Assembly: GCA_036925085.1 (NCBI GenBank)
Contig: JAUPFP010000112.1
Coordinates: 124,001-188,000, forward strand
Length of the DNA stretch: 64,000 nt
From: Brachycybe producta
Lineage: Eukaryota > Arthropoda > Diplopoda > Playtdesmida > Andrognathidae
Direction: 5' to 3'
The translations under genes and the position numbers were made by a program. The notes under the pieces were generated by a model that searched no databases, was not told the origin of the DNA, and saw only the letters and a program-made list of their open reading frames with translations. Shown piece after piece: positions 23,245 to 35,859 of this stretch (the first letter of the stretch is position 1; each line of letters begins with the position of its first letter).

Positions 23245-25013
23245 GGTTTGAAAGTGTAAGGTTGGAAAGTTTAAGGTTGGAATGTGTAAGGTTATAAAGT
23301 GTAAGGTTGGAAAGTGTAAGGTTAGAAAATGTAAAGTTGGAAAGTATAAGATTGGAAAGTCTAAGGTTGGAAAGTGTAAGGTTGGAAAGTATAAGGTTGG
23401 AAAGTGTAAGGTTTGAAAGTGTAAGGTTTGAAAGTACAAGGTTTGAAAGTGTAAGATTTGAAAGTGTAAGGTTTGAAAGTGTAATGTTAGAAAGTCTAAA
23501 ATTGGAAAGTGCAAGGTTTGAAAGTGTAAGGTTTAAAAGTGTAAGGTTGGAAAGTGTAAGGTTGGAAATTGTAAGATTGGAAAGTGTAATGTTGGAAAGT
23601 GCAAGGTTTGAAAGTGTAAGGTTTGAAAGTGTAATTTTGGAAAGTGTAAGGTTGGAAAGTGTAAGGTTGGAAAAGGTAAGGTTGGAAAGTGTATGGTTTG
23701 AAAGTGTAAGGTTGGAAAGTGTAAGGTTTTAAAGTTTAAGGTTTGAAAGTTTAAGGTTGGAAAGTGTAAGGTTGGAAAGTGTAAGTTAGGAAAGTGTAAG
23801 GTTTGAAAGTGTAAGGTTTGAAAGTGTAAGGTTTGAAAGTACAAGATTTGAAAGTGTAAGATTTGAAAGTGTAAGGTTTGAAAGTGTAATGTTAGAAAGT
23901 GTAAAGTTGGAAAGTGCAAGGTTTGAAAGTGTAAGGTTTAAAAGTGTAAGGTATAAAAGTGTAAGGTTGGAAAGTGTAAGTTTGGAAATTGTAAGATTGG
24001 AAAGTGTAAGGTTGGAAAGTGTAAGGTTAGAAAGTATAAGGTTGGAAAGTGTAATGTTATAAAGTGTAAGGTTTGAAAGTGTAAGGTTTGACAGTGTAAG
24101 GTTTTAAAGTGTAAGGTTTTAAAGTGTAAGGTTGGAAAGTATAAGGTTAGAAATTGTAAGGTTGGAAAGTGTAAGGTTGGAAAATGTAAGGTTGGAAAGT
24201 GTAAGGCTGGAAAATGTAAGGTTGGAAAGTGTAAGGTTGGAAAGTGTAAGGTTTGAAAGTACAAGGTTGGGAAGTGTAAGGTTAGAAAGTGTAAGGTTAG
24301 AAAGTGTAAGGTTGGAAAGTGTAAGGTTGGAAATTGTAAGGTTGGAAAGTGTAAGGTATGAAAGTGCAAGGTTTGAAAGTAAAAGGTTTAAAAGTGCAAG
24401 GTTTGAAAGTGCAAGGTTTGGAAGTGTAAGGTTTGAAAGTGTAAGGTTTGAAAGTACAAGGTTTGAAAGTGTAAGGTTTGAAAGTGTAAGTTTTGAAAGT
24501 GTAAGGTTTGAAAGTGCAAGGTTTGAAAGTGTAAGGTTTGAAAGTGTAAGGTTTGAAAGTGCAAGGTTTGAAAGTGTAAGGTTGGAAAGTTTAAGTTTGA
24601 AAGTGTAAGCTTTGAAAGTGTAAGGTTAGAAAGTGTATGGATTGAAAGTGTAAGGTTGGAAAGTGTAAGGTTTGAAAGTTTAAGGTTGGAAAGTTTAAGG
24701 TTGGAAAGTGTAAGGTTGGAAAGTGTAAGGTTGGAAAGTGTAAGGTTTGAAAGTGTAAGGTTTGAAAGTGTAAGGTTTGAAAGTACCAGGTTTGAAACTG
24801 TAAGGTTTGAAAGTGTAAGGTTGGAAAGTGTAAGGTTGGAAAGTGTAAGGTTGGAAAGTGTAAGATTTGAAAGTGTAAGGTTAGAAAGTGTAAGGTTAGA
24901 AAGTGTAAGGTTAGAAAGTGTAAGGTTGTAAAGTGTAAGGTTTGAAAGTGTAAGGCTGGAAAATGTAAGGTTGGAAAGTGTAAGGTTGGAAAGTGAAAGG
25001 TTTGAAAGTACAA

Positions 25014-25088
25014 GGTTAGAAAGTGTAAGGTTAGAAAGTGTAAGGTTAGAAAGTGTAAGGTTAGAAAGTGTAAAGTTAGAAAGTGTAA
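25014..25088 (+). repeat. GGTTAG run, four units plus one AGTTAG unit
   Basis: It is the R counterpart of the run at 6821, two units shorter. The flanking units are the same on both sides. Confidence 0.9.
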
Positions 25089-28000
25089 GATTGGAAATTG
25101 TAAGGTTGGAAAGTGTAAGGTATGAAAGTGCAAGGTTTGAAAGTAAAAGGTTTAAAAGTGCAAGATTTGAAAGTGCAAGGTTTGAAAGTTTAAGGTTTGA
25201 AAGTTTATGGTTTGACAGTTTAAGGTTTGACAGTGTAAGGTTTGAAAGTGTAAGGTTTGAAAGTGTAAGGTTTGAATGTGTAAGGTATAAAAGTGTAAGG
25301 TTTTAAAATGTAAGGTTTGAAAGTGTAACTTTTGAAAGTGTAAGGTTGGAAAGTGTAAGGTTGGAAAGTGTAAGGTTGGAAAGTGTAAGGTTGGAAAGTG
25401 TAAGGTTGGAAAGTGTAAGGTTTGAAAGTGTAAGGTTTGAAAGTGCAAGGTTTGAAAGTGCAAGGTTTGAAAGTGTGAATTTTGAAAGTGTAATTTTTGA
25501 AAGTGTAAGGTTTGAAAGTGCAAGGTTTGAAAGTGCAAGGTTTGAAATTATTAGGTTTGAAAGTGCAATTTTTGAAAGTGCAAGGTTTGAAAGAGCAATG
25601 TTTTAAATTGCAAGGTTTGAAAAATTAAGGTTTGAAAGTTTATGGTTTGACAGTTTAAGGTTTGACAGTGTAAGGTTTGAAAGTGTAAGGTTTGAAAGTG
25701 TATGGTTGGAAAGTGTAAGTCTGAAAGTGTAAGGTTTGAAAGTGTAATTTTGGAAAGTGTAAGGTTTGAAAATGTAAGGTTTGAAAGTGTAAGGTTTTAA
25801 AGTGCAAGATTTGAAAGTGAAAGAATTGAAAGTGTAAGGTTTGAAAGTGTAAGGTTGAAAAGTGTAAGGTTTGAAAGTGTAAGCTTTGAAAGTGTAAGGT
25901 TGGAAAGTGTAAGGTTGGAAAGTGTAAGGTTGGAAAGTGTAAGGTTGGAAAGTGTAAGGTTGGAAAGTGTAAGGTTGGAAAGTGTAAAGTTGGAAAGTGT
26001 AAGGTTGGAAAGTGTAAGGTTTGAAAGTACAAGGTTGGAAAGTGTAAGCTTGGAAAGTGTAAGGTTGGAAAGTGTAAGGTTGGAAAGTGTAAGGTTGGAA
26101 AGTGTAAGGTTGGAAAGTGTAAGGTTGGAAAATGTAACATTGGAAAGTGTAAGGTTTGAAAGTGTAATTTTGGAAAGTGTAAGGTTGGAAAGTGTAAGGT
26201 TAGAAAATGTAAAGTTGGAAAGTATAAGATTGGAAAGTCTAAGGTTGGAAAGTGTAAGGTTGGAAAGTACAAGGTTGGAAAGTGTAAGGTTTGAAAGTGT
26301 AAGGTTTGAAAGTACAAGGTTTGAAAGTGTAAGATTTGAAAGTGTAAGGTTTGAAAGTGTAATGTTAGAAAGTGTAAAGTTGGAAAGTGCAAGGTTTGAA
26401 AGTGTAAGGTTTAAAAGTGTAAGGTATAAAAGTGTAAGGTTCGAAAGTGTAAGGTTGGAAATTGTAAGATTGGAAAGTGTAACGTTGGAAAGTGTAAGGT
26501 TTGAAAGTGTAATTTTGGAAAGTGTAAGGTTGGAAAGTGTAAGGTTGGAAAATGTAAGGTTGGAAAGTGTATGGTTTGAAAGTGTAAGGTTGGAAAGTGT
26601 AAGGTTTTAAAGTTTAAGGTTTGAAAGTTTAAGGTTGGAAAGTGTAAGGTTGGAAAGTGTAAGGTTGGAAAGTGTAAGGTTTGAAAGTGTAAGGTTTGAA
26701 AGTACAAGGTTTGAAAGTGTAAGATTTGAAAGTGTCAGGTTTGAAAGTGTAATGTTAGAAAGTGTAAAGTTGGAAAGTGCAAGGTTTGAAAGTGTAAGGT
26801 TTAAAAGTGTAAGGTATAAAAGTGTAAGGTTGGAAAGTGTAAGGTTGGAAATTGTAAGATTGGAAAGTGTAAGGTTGGAAAGTGTAAGGTTGGAAAGTAT
26901 AAGGTTGGAAAGTGTAATGTTATAAAGTGTAAGGTTTTAAAGTGTAAGGTTTTAAAGTGTAAGGTTTTAAAGTGTAAGGTTGGAAAGTATAAGGTTAGAA
27001 ATTGTAAGGTTGGAAAGTGTAAGGTTGGAAAATGTAAGGTTGGAAAGTGTAAGGCTGGAAAGTGTAAGGTTTGAAAGTACAAGGTTGGAAAGTGTAAGGT
27101 TAGAAAGTGTAAGGTTAGAAAGTGTAAGGTTGGAAAGTGTAAGGTTGGAAATTGTAAGGTTGGAAAGTGTAAGGTATGAAAGTGCAAGGTTTGAAAGTAA
27201 AAAGTTTAAAAGTGCAAGGTTTGAAAGTGCAAGGTTTGGAAGTGTAAGGTTTGAAAGTGTAAGGTTTGAAAGTACAAGGTTTGAAAGTGTAAGGTTTGAA
27301 AGTGTAAGGTTTGAAAGTGTAAGGTTTGAAAGTGCAAGGTTTGAAAGTGTAAGGTTTGAAAGTGTAAGCTTTGAAAGTGTAAGGTTTGAAAGTGTATGGT
27401 TTGAAAGTGTAAGGTTGGAAAGTGTAAGGTTGGAAAGTGTAAGGTTGAAAAATGTAAGATTGGAAAGTGTAAGATTGGAATGTGTAAGGTTGGAAAGTAT
27501 AAGGTTGGAAAGTGTAAGGTTATAAAGTGTAAGGTTGGAAAGTGTAAGGTCTGAAAGTGTAAGGTTTGAAAGTGTAATTTTGGAAAGTGTAAGGTTTGAA
27601 AATGTAAGGTTTGAAAGTGTAAGGATTTAAAGTGCAAGATTTGAAAGTGAAAGAATTGAAAGTGTAAGGTTTGAAAGTGTAAGGTTGAAAAGTGTAAGGT
27701 TTGAAAGTGTAAGCTTTGAAAGTGTAAGGTTGGAAAATGTATGGTTTGAAAGTGTAAGTTTGGAAAGTGTAAGGTTGAAAAGTGTAAGGTTGGAAAGTGT
27801 AAAGTTAAAAAGTTTAAGGTTTGAAAGTGTAAGGTTGGAAAGTGTAAGGATGGAAAGTGTAAGGTTTGAAAGTACAAGGTTGGAAAGTGCAAGGTTGGAA
27901 AGTGTAAGGTTGGAAAGTGTAAGGTTTTAAAGTGTAAAGTTTGAAAGTGCAAGGTTTGAAAGTGTAAGGTTTTAAAGTGTAAGGTTTGAAAGTGTAAGGT

Positions 28001-28162
28001 TTGAAAGTGCAAGGTTTAAAATTGTAAGGTTTGAAAGTGCAATTTTTGAAAGTGCAAGGTTTGAAAGTGCAAGGTTTGAAAGTGCAAAGTTTGAAAGTGC
28101 AAGGTTTGAAAGTTTAAGGTTTGAAAGTTTAAGGTTTGAAAGTATAAGGTTTGAAAGTTTAT

Positions 28163-28819
28163 GGTTTGACAGTTTAAGGTTTGACAGTGTAAGGTTTGAC
28201 AGTTTAAGGTTTGACAGTTTAAGGTTTGACCGTTTAAGGTTTGACAGTTTAAGGTTTGACAGTGTAAGGTTTGCCAGTGTAAGGTTTGAAAGTGTAAGGT
28301 TTGACAGTGTAAGGTTTGACAGTGTAAGGTTTGAAAGTGTAAGGTTTGAAAATGTAAGGCTTGAAAGTGTAAGGTTTGAAAGTGTAAGGTTTGATAATGT
28401 AAGGTTTTAGTGTAAGGTTTGAAAGTGTAAGGTTTGACAGTGTAAGGTTTGACAGTGTAAGGTTTGACAGTGTAAGGTTTGAAAGTGTAAGATTTGAAAG
28501 TGTAAGGTTTGAAAGTTTAAGGTTTGAAAGTTTAAGGTTTGAAAGTTTAAGGTTTGAAAGTTTAAGGTTTGAATGTGTAAGGTTTGACAGTGTAAGGTTT
28601 GACAGTGTAATTTTTGACAGTAAATAGTTTGACAGTGTAAGGTTTGACAGTTTAAGGTTTGGCAGTGTAAGGTTTGACAGTGTAATTTTGACAGTTTAAG
28701 ATTTTACAGTGTAAGCTTTGACAGTTTAAGGTTTGACAGTGTAAGGTTTGACAGTTTACGGTTTGTCAGTTTAAGGTTTGACAGTTTACAGTTTGACAGT
28801 TTAAGGTTTGACAGTTTAA
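28163..28819 (+). repeat. GACAG block 9 (class I)
   Basis: It is the R counterpart of blocks 1 and 2. It has GACCG, TTTGCCAG, the 13-bp unit at 28403-28415, AAATAG and the TTGTCAG landmark. Confidence 0.9.
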
Positions 28820-28968
28820 GGTTGTAAAGTGTAAGGTTAGAAATTGTAAAGTTTGAAAGTGTAAGGTTTGAAAGTGCAATTTTTGAAAGTGCAAGGTTTG
28901 AAAGTGCAAGGTTTGAAAGTAAAGGTTTGAAAGTGCAAGGTTTGAAAGTGCTTGGTTTGAAAGTGTAA

Positions 28969-29253
28969 TTTTGGAAAGTGTAAGGTTGGAAAGTGTAAGG
29001 TTGGAAAGTGTAAGGTTGGAAAATGTAAGGTTGGAAAGTGTAAGGTTGGAAAGTGTAAGGTTGGAAAGTGTAAGGTTGGAAAGTGTAAGGTTGGAAAGTG
29101 TAAGGTTGGAAAGTGTAAGGTTGGAAAGTGTAAGGTTGGAAAGTGTAAGGTTGGAAAGTGTAAGCTTGGAAAGTGTAAGGTTGGAAAGTGTAAGGTTGGA
29201 AAGTGTAAGGTTAGAAAGTGTAAGGTTGGAAAATGTAACATTGGAAAGTGTAA
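28969..29253 (+). repeat. GGTTGG run, 19 units
   Basis: It is the R counterpart of the run at 9936, with the same number of units and the same GGTTAG variant near the end. The AAAATG marker is two units further left. Confidence 0.9.
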
Positions 29254-29433
29254 GGTTTGAAAGTGCAAGGTTTAAAATTGTAAGGTTTGAAAGTGCAATT
29301 TTTGAAAGTGCAAGGTTTGAAAGTGCAAGGTTTGAAAGTGCAAGGTTTGAAAGTGCAAAGTTTGAATGTGCAAGGTTTGAAAGTTTAAGGTTTGAAAGTT
29401 TAAGGTTTGAAAGTTTAAGGTTTGAAAGTTTAA

Positions 29434-29508
29434 GGTTTGACAGTTTACGGTTTGTCAGTTTAAGGTTTGACAGTTTACAGTTTGACAGTTTAAGGTTTGA
29501 CAGTTTAA
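29434..29508 (+). repeat. GACAG block 10 (five-unit stub)
   Basis: It is the R counterpart of stub block 3, with the same five units, so the deletion that made the stub predates the L/R duplication. Confidence 0.85.
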
Positions 29509-32011
29509 GGTTGTAAAGTGTAAGGTTTGAAATTGTAAAGTTTGAAAGTGTAAGGTTTGAAAGTGCAATTTTTGAAAGTGCAAGGTTTGAAAGTGCAAGG
29601 ATTGAAAGTACAAGGTTTGAAAGTATAAAGTTAGAAATTGTAAGGTTGGAAAGTGTAAGGTTGGAAAATGTAAGGTTGGAAAGTGTAAGGCTGGAAAATG
29701 TAAGGTTGGAAAGTGTAAGGTTTGAAAGTGTAAGGTTGGAAAGTGTAAGGTTGGAAAGTTTAAGGTTGGAATGTGTAAGGTTATAAAGTGTAAGGTTGGA
29801 AAGTGTAAGGTTAGAAATGTAAAGTTGGAAAGTATAAGATTGGAAAGTCTAAGGTTGGAAAGTGTCAGGTTGGAAAGTATAAGGTTGGAAAGTGTAAGGT
29901 TTGAAAGTGTAAGGTTTGAAAGTACAAGGTTTGAAAGTGTAAGATTTGAAAGTGTAAGGTTTGAAAGTGTAATAATAGAAAGTGTAAAGTTGGAAAGTGC
30001 AAGGTTTGAAAGTGTAAGGTTTAAAAGTGTAAGGTATAAAAGTGTAAGGTTGGAAAGTGTAAGGTTGGAAATTGTAAGATTGGAAAGTGTAATGTTGGAA
30101 AGTGTAAGGTTTGAAAGTGTAAGGTTTGAAAGTGTAGTTTTGGAAAGTTTAAGGTTGGAAAGTGTAAGGTTGGAAAATGTAAGGTTGGAAAGTGTATGGT
30201 TTGAAAGTGTAAGGTTGGAAAGTGTAAGGTTTTAAAGTTTAAGGTTTGAAAGTTTAAGGTTGGAAAGTGTAAGGTTAGAAAGTGTAAGGTTGGAAAGTGT
30301 AAGGTTTGAAAGTACAAGGTTTGAAAGTGTAAGATTTGAAAGTGTAAGGTTTGAAAGTGTAATGTTAGAAAGTGTAAAGTTGGAAAGTGCAAGGTTTGAA
30401 AGTGTAAGGTTTAAAAGTGTAAGGTATAAAAGAGTAAGGTTAGAAAGTGTAAGGTTGGAAATTGTAAGATTGGAAAGTGTAAGGTTGGAAAGTGTAAGGT
30501 TGGAAAGTATAAGGTTGGAAAGTGTAATGTTATAAAGTGTAAGGTTTGAAAGTGTAAGGTTTGAAAGTGTAAGGTTTTAAAGTGTAAGGTTTTAAAGTGT
30601 AAGATTGGAAAGTATAAGGTTAGAAATTGTAAGGTTGGAAAGTGTAAGGTTGGAAAATGTAAGGTTGGAAAGTGTAAGGCTGGAAAATGTAAGGTTGGAA
30701 AGTGTAAAGTTGGAAAGTGTAAGGTTTGAAAGTACAAGGTTGGAAAGTGTAAGGTTAGAAAGTGTAAGGTTAGAAAGTGTAAGGTTGGAAAGTGTAAGGT
30801 TGGAAATTGTAAGGGTGGAAAGTGTAAGGTATGAAAGTGCAAGGTTTGAAAGTAAAAAGTTTAAAAGTACAAGGTTTGAAAGTGCAAGGTTTGGAAGTGT
30901 AAGGTTTGAAAGTGTAAGGTTTGAAAGTACAAGGTTTGAAAGTGTAAGGTTTGAAAGTGTAAGGTTTGAAATTGTAAGGTTTGAAAGTGCAAGGTTTGAA
31001 AGTGTAAGGTTTGAAAGTGTAAGGTTTGAAAGTGCAAGGTTTGAAAGTGTAAGGTTGGAAAGTGTAAGTTTGAAAGTGTAAGCTTTGAAAGAGTAAGGTT
31101 GGAAAGTGTATGGTTTGAAAGTGTAAGGTTGGAAAGTGTAAGGTTGGAAAGTGTAAGGTTGGAAAGTGTAAGGTTGGAAAGTGTAAGGTTGGAAAGTGTA
31201 AGGTTGGAAAGTGTAAGGTTGAAAAGTGTAAGATTGGAAAGTGTAAGATTGGAATGTGTAAGGTTGGAAAGTATAAGGTTGGAAAGTGTAATGTTGGAAA
31301 GTGTAAGGTTTGAAAGTTTAAGGTTTGAAAGTGTAAGGTTTTAAAGTGTAAGGTTTTAAAGTGTAAGGTTGGAAAGTGTAAGGTTGGAAATTGTAAGGTT
31401 GGTAAGTGTAAGGTTGGAAAGTGTAAGGTTGGAAAGTGTGAGGCTGGAAAATGTAAAGTTGGAAAGTGTAAGGTTGGAAAGTGTAAGGTTTGAAAATACA
31501 AGGTTAGAAAGTGTAAGGTTAGAAAGTGTAAGGTTAGAAAGTGTAAGGTTGGAAATTGTAAGGTTGGAAAGTGTAAGGTATGAAAGTGCAAGGTTTGAAA
31601 GTAAAAGGTTTAAAAGTGCAAGATTTGAAAGTGCAAGGTTTGAAAGTTTAAGGTTTGAAAGTTTATGGTTTGACAGTTTAAGGTTTGACAGTGTAAGGTT
31701 TGAAAGTGTATGGTTTGAATGTGTAAGGTATAAAAGTGTAAGGTTTTAAAATTTAAGGTTTGAAAGTGTAACTTTTGAAAGTGTAAGGTTTGAAAGTGTA
31801 ATATTTGAAAGTGCAAGGTTTAAAATTGTAAGGTTTGAAAGTGCAATTTTTGAAAGTGCAAGGTTTGAAAGTGCAAGGTTTGAAAGTGCAAAGTTTGAAA
31901 GTGCAAGGTTTGAAACTGTAAGGTTTGAAAGTGTAAGGTTGGAAAGTGTAAGGTTAGAAAGTGTAAGGTTGGAAAGTGTAAGGTTTGAAAGTTTAAGGTT
32001 TGAAAGTTTAT

Positions 32012-32309
32012 GGTTTGACAGTTTAAGGTTTGACAGTGTAAGGTTTGAAAGTGTAAGGTTTGACAGTTTAAGGTTTGACAGTTTAAGGTTTGATAGTTTA
32101 AGGTTTGACAAATTAAGGTTTGACAGTGTAAGGTTTGCCAGTGTAAGGTTTGAAAGTGTAAGGTTTGACAGTGTAAGGTTTGACAGTGTAAGGTTTGAAA
32201 GTGTAAGGTTTGAAAATGTAAGGCTTGAAAGTGTAAGGTTTGAAAGTGTAAGGTTTGATAATGTAAGGTTTTAGTGTAAGGTTTGAAAGTGTAAGGTTTG
32301 ACAGTTTAA
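32012..32309 (+). repeat. GACAG block 11 (class I, right part deleted)
   Basis: It is the R counterpart of block 4. It keeps the 13-bp unit (32267-32279) but jumps two units later to the final GACAGTTTAA and tail, losing about 0.4 kb including the TTGTCAG landmark. Confidence 0.88.
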
Positions 32310-34842
32310 GGTTGTAAAGTGTAAGGTTTGAAATTGTAAAGTTTGAAAGTGTAAGGTTTGAAAGTGCAATTTTTGAAAGTGCAAGGTTTGAAAGTGCAAG
32401 GTTTGAAAGTACAAGGTTTGAAAGTATAAGGTTAGAAATTGTAAGGTTGGAAAGTGTAAGGTTGGAAAATGTAAGGTTGGAAAGTGTAAGGCTGGAAAAT
32501 GTAAGGTTGGAAAGTGTAAGGTTTGAAAGTGTAAGGTTGGAAAGTGTAAGGTTGGAAAGTTTAAGGTTGGAATGTGTAAGGTTATAAAGTGTAAGGTTGG
32601 AAAGTGTAAGGTTAGAAATGTAAAGTTGGAAAGTATAAGATTGGAAAGTCTAAGGTTGGAAAGTGTCAGGTTGGAAAGTATAAGGTTGGAAAGTGTAAGG
32701 TTTGAAAGTGTAAGGTTTGAAAGTACAAGGTTTGAAAGTGTAAGATTTGAAAGTGTAAGGTTTGAAAGTGTAATGTTAGAAAGTGTAAAGTTGGAAAGTG
32801 CAAGGTTTGAAAGTGTAAGGTTTAAAAGTGTAAGGTATAAAAGTGTAAGGTTGGAAAGTGTAAGGTTGGAAATTGTAAGATTGGAAAGTGTAATGTTGGA
32901 AAGTGTAAGGTTTGAAAGTGTAAGGTTTGAAAGTGTAGTTATGGAAAGTTTAAGGTTGGAAAGTGTAAGGTTGGAAAATGTAAGGTTGGAAAGTGTATGG
33001 TTTGAAAGTGTAAGGTTGGAAAGTGTAAGGTTTTAAAGTTTAAGGTTTGAAAGTTTAAGGTTGGAAAGTGTAAGGTTGGAAAGTGTAAGGTTGGAAAGTG
33101 TAAGGTTTAAAAGTGTAAGGTTTGAAAGTACAAGGTTTGAAAGTGTAAGATTTGAAAGTGTAAGGTTTGAAAGTGTAATGTTAGAAAGTGTAAAGTTGGA
33201 AAGTGCAAGGTTTGAAAGTGTAAGGTTTAAAAGTGTAAGGTATAAAAGTGTAAGGTTGGAAAGTGTAAGGTTGGAAATTGTAAGATTGGAAAGTGTAAGG
33301 TTGGAAAGTGTAAGGTTGGAAAGTATAAGGTTGGAAAGTGTAATGTTATAAAGTGTAAGGTTTGAAAGTATAAGGTTTGAAAGTGTAAGGTTTTAAAGTG
33401 TAAGGTTTTAAAGTGTAAGATTGGAAAGTATAAGGTTAGAAATTGTAAGGTTGGAAAGTGTAAGGTTGGAAAATGTAAGGTTGGAAAGTGTAAGGCTGGA
33501 AAATGTAAGGTTGGAAAGTGTAAAGTTGTAAAGTGTAAGGTTTGAAAGTACAAGGTTGGAAAGTGTAAGGTTAGAAAGTGTAAGGTTAGAAAGTGTAAGG
33601 TTGGAAAGTGTAAGGTTGGAAATTGTAAGGTTGGAAAGTGTAAGGTATGAAAGTGCAAGGTTTGAAAGTAAAAAGTTTAAAAGTACAAGGTTTGAAAGTG
33701 CAAGGTTTGGAAGTGTAAGGTTTGAAAGTGTAAGGTTTGAAAGTACAAGGTTTGAAAGTGTAAGGTTTGAAAGTGTAAGGTTTGAAATTGTAAGGTTTGA
33801 AAGTGCAAGGTTTGAAAGTGTAAGGTTTGAAAGTGTAAGGTTTGAAAGTGCAAGGTTTGAAAGTGTAAGGTTGGAAAGTGTAAGTTTGAAAGTGTAAGCT
33901 TTGAAAGTGTAAGGTTGGAAAGTGTATGGTTTGAAAGTGTAAGGTTGGAAAGTGTAAGGTTGGAAAGTGTAAGGTTGGAAAGTGTAAGGTTGGAAAGTGT
34001 AAGGTTGAAAAGTGTAAGATTGGAAAGTGTAAGATTGGAATGTGTAAGGTTGGAAAGTATAAGGTTGGAAAGTGTAATGTTGGAAAGTGTAAGGTTTGAA
34101 AGTTTAAGGTTTGAAAGTGTAAGGTTTTAAAGTGTAATGTTTTAAAGTGTAAGGTTGGAAAGTGTAAGGTTGGAAATTGTAAAGTTGGTAAGTGTAAGGT
34201 TGGAAAGTGTAAGGTTGGAAAGTGTGAGGCTGGAAAATGTAAAGTTGGAAAGTGTAAGTTTGGAAAGTGTAAGGTTTGAAAATACAAGGTTAGAAAGTGT
34301 AAGGTTAGAAAGTGTAAGGTTAGAAAGTGTAAGGTTAGAAAGTATAAGGTTGGAAATTGTAAGGTTGGAAAGTGTAAGGTATGAAAGTGCAAGGTTTGAA
34401 AGTAAAAGGTTTAAAAGTGCAAGATTTGAAAGTGCAAGGTTTGAAAGTTTAAGGTTTGAAAGTTTATGGTTTGACAGTTTAAGGTTTGACAGTGTAAGGT
34501 TTGAAAGTGTAAGGTTTGTAAGTGTAAGTTTTGAAAGTGTATGGTTTGAATGTGTAAGGTATAAAAGTGTAAGGTTTTAAAATTTAAGGTTTGAAAGTGT
34601 AACTTTTGAAAGTGTAAGGTTTGAAAGTGTAATATTTGAAAGTGCAAGGTTTAAAATTGTAAGGTTTGAAAGTGCAATTTTTGAAAGTGCAAGGTTTGAA
34701 AGTGCAAGGTTTGAAAGTGCAAAGTTTGAAAGTGCAAGGTTTGAAAGTTTAAGGTTTGAAAGTTTAAGGTTTGAAAGTTTAAGGTTTGAAAGTTTAAGGT
34801 TTGAAAGTTTAAGGTTTGAAAGTTTAAGGTTTGAAAGTTTAT

Positions 34843-35454
34843 GGTTTGACAGTTTAAGGTTTGACAGTGTAAGGTTTGAAAGTGTAAGGTTTGACAGTTT
34901 AAAGTTTGACAGTTTAAGGTTTGATAGTTTAAGGTTTGACAAATTAAGGTTTGACAGTGTAAGGTTTGCCAGTGTAAGGTTTGAAAGTGTAAGGTTTGAC
35001 AGTGTAAGGTTTGACAGTGTAAGGTTTGAAAGTGTAAGGTTTGAAAATGTAAGGCTTGAAAGTGTAAGGTTTGAAAGTGTAAGGTTTGATAATGTAAGGT
35101 TTTAGTGTAAGGTTTGAAAGTGTAAGGTTTGACAGTGTAAGGTTTGACAGTGTAAGGTTTGAAAGTGTAAGATTTGAAAGTGTAAGGTTTGAAAGTTTAA
35201 GGTTTGAAAGTTTAAGGTTTGACTGTGTAAGGTTTGACAGTGTAAGGTTTGACAGTGTAAGGTTTGACAGTGTAAGGTTTGACAGTAAATAGTTTGACAG
35301 TGTAAGGTTTGACAGTTTAAGGTTTGGCAGTGTAAGGTTTGACAGTGTAATTTTGACAGTTTAAGATTTTACAGTGTAAGGTTTGACAGTTTACGGTTTG
35401 TCAGTTTAAGGTTTGACAGTTTACAGTTTGACAGTTTAAGGTTTGACAGTTTAA
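34843..35454 (+). repeat. GACAG block 12 (class I)
   Basis: It is the R counterpart of block 5, with the 13-bp unit at 35098-35110. It keeps the TTTGCCAG unit that block 5 has lost. Confidence 0.9.
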
Positions 35455-35604
35455 AGTTGTAAAGTGTAAGGTTTGAAATTGTAAAGTTTGAAAGTGTAAG
35501 GTTTGAAAGTGCAATTTTTGAAAGTGCAAGGTTTGAAAGTGCAAGGTTTGAAAGTACAAGGTTTGAAAGTGCAAGGTTTGAAAGTGCATGGTTTGAAAGT
35601 GTAA

Positions 35605-35859
35605 TTTTGGAAAGTGTAAGGTTGGAAAGTGTAAGGTTGGAAAGTGTAAGGTTGGAAAGTGTAAGGTTGGAAAGTGTAAGGTTGGAAAGTGTAAGGTTGG
35701 AAAGTGTAAGGTTGGAAAGTGAAAAGTTGGAAAGTGTAAGGTTGGAAAGTGTAAGGTTGGAAAGTGTAAGCTTGGAAAGTGTAAGGTTGGAAAGGGTAAG
35801 TTTGGAAAGTGTAAGGTTGGAAAGTGTAAGGTTGGAAAATGTAACATTGGAAAGTGTAA
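35605..35859 (+). repeat. GGTTGG run, 17 units
   Basis: It is the R counterpart of the run at 15734, with one unit fewer. It has GTGAAAAG where the L copy has GTGAAAGG. Confidence 0.9.
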
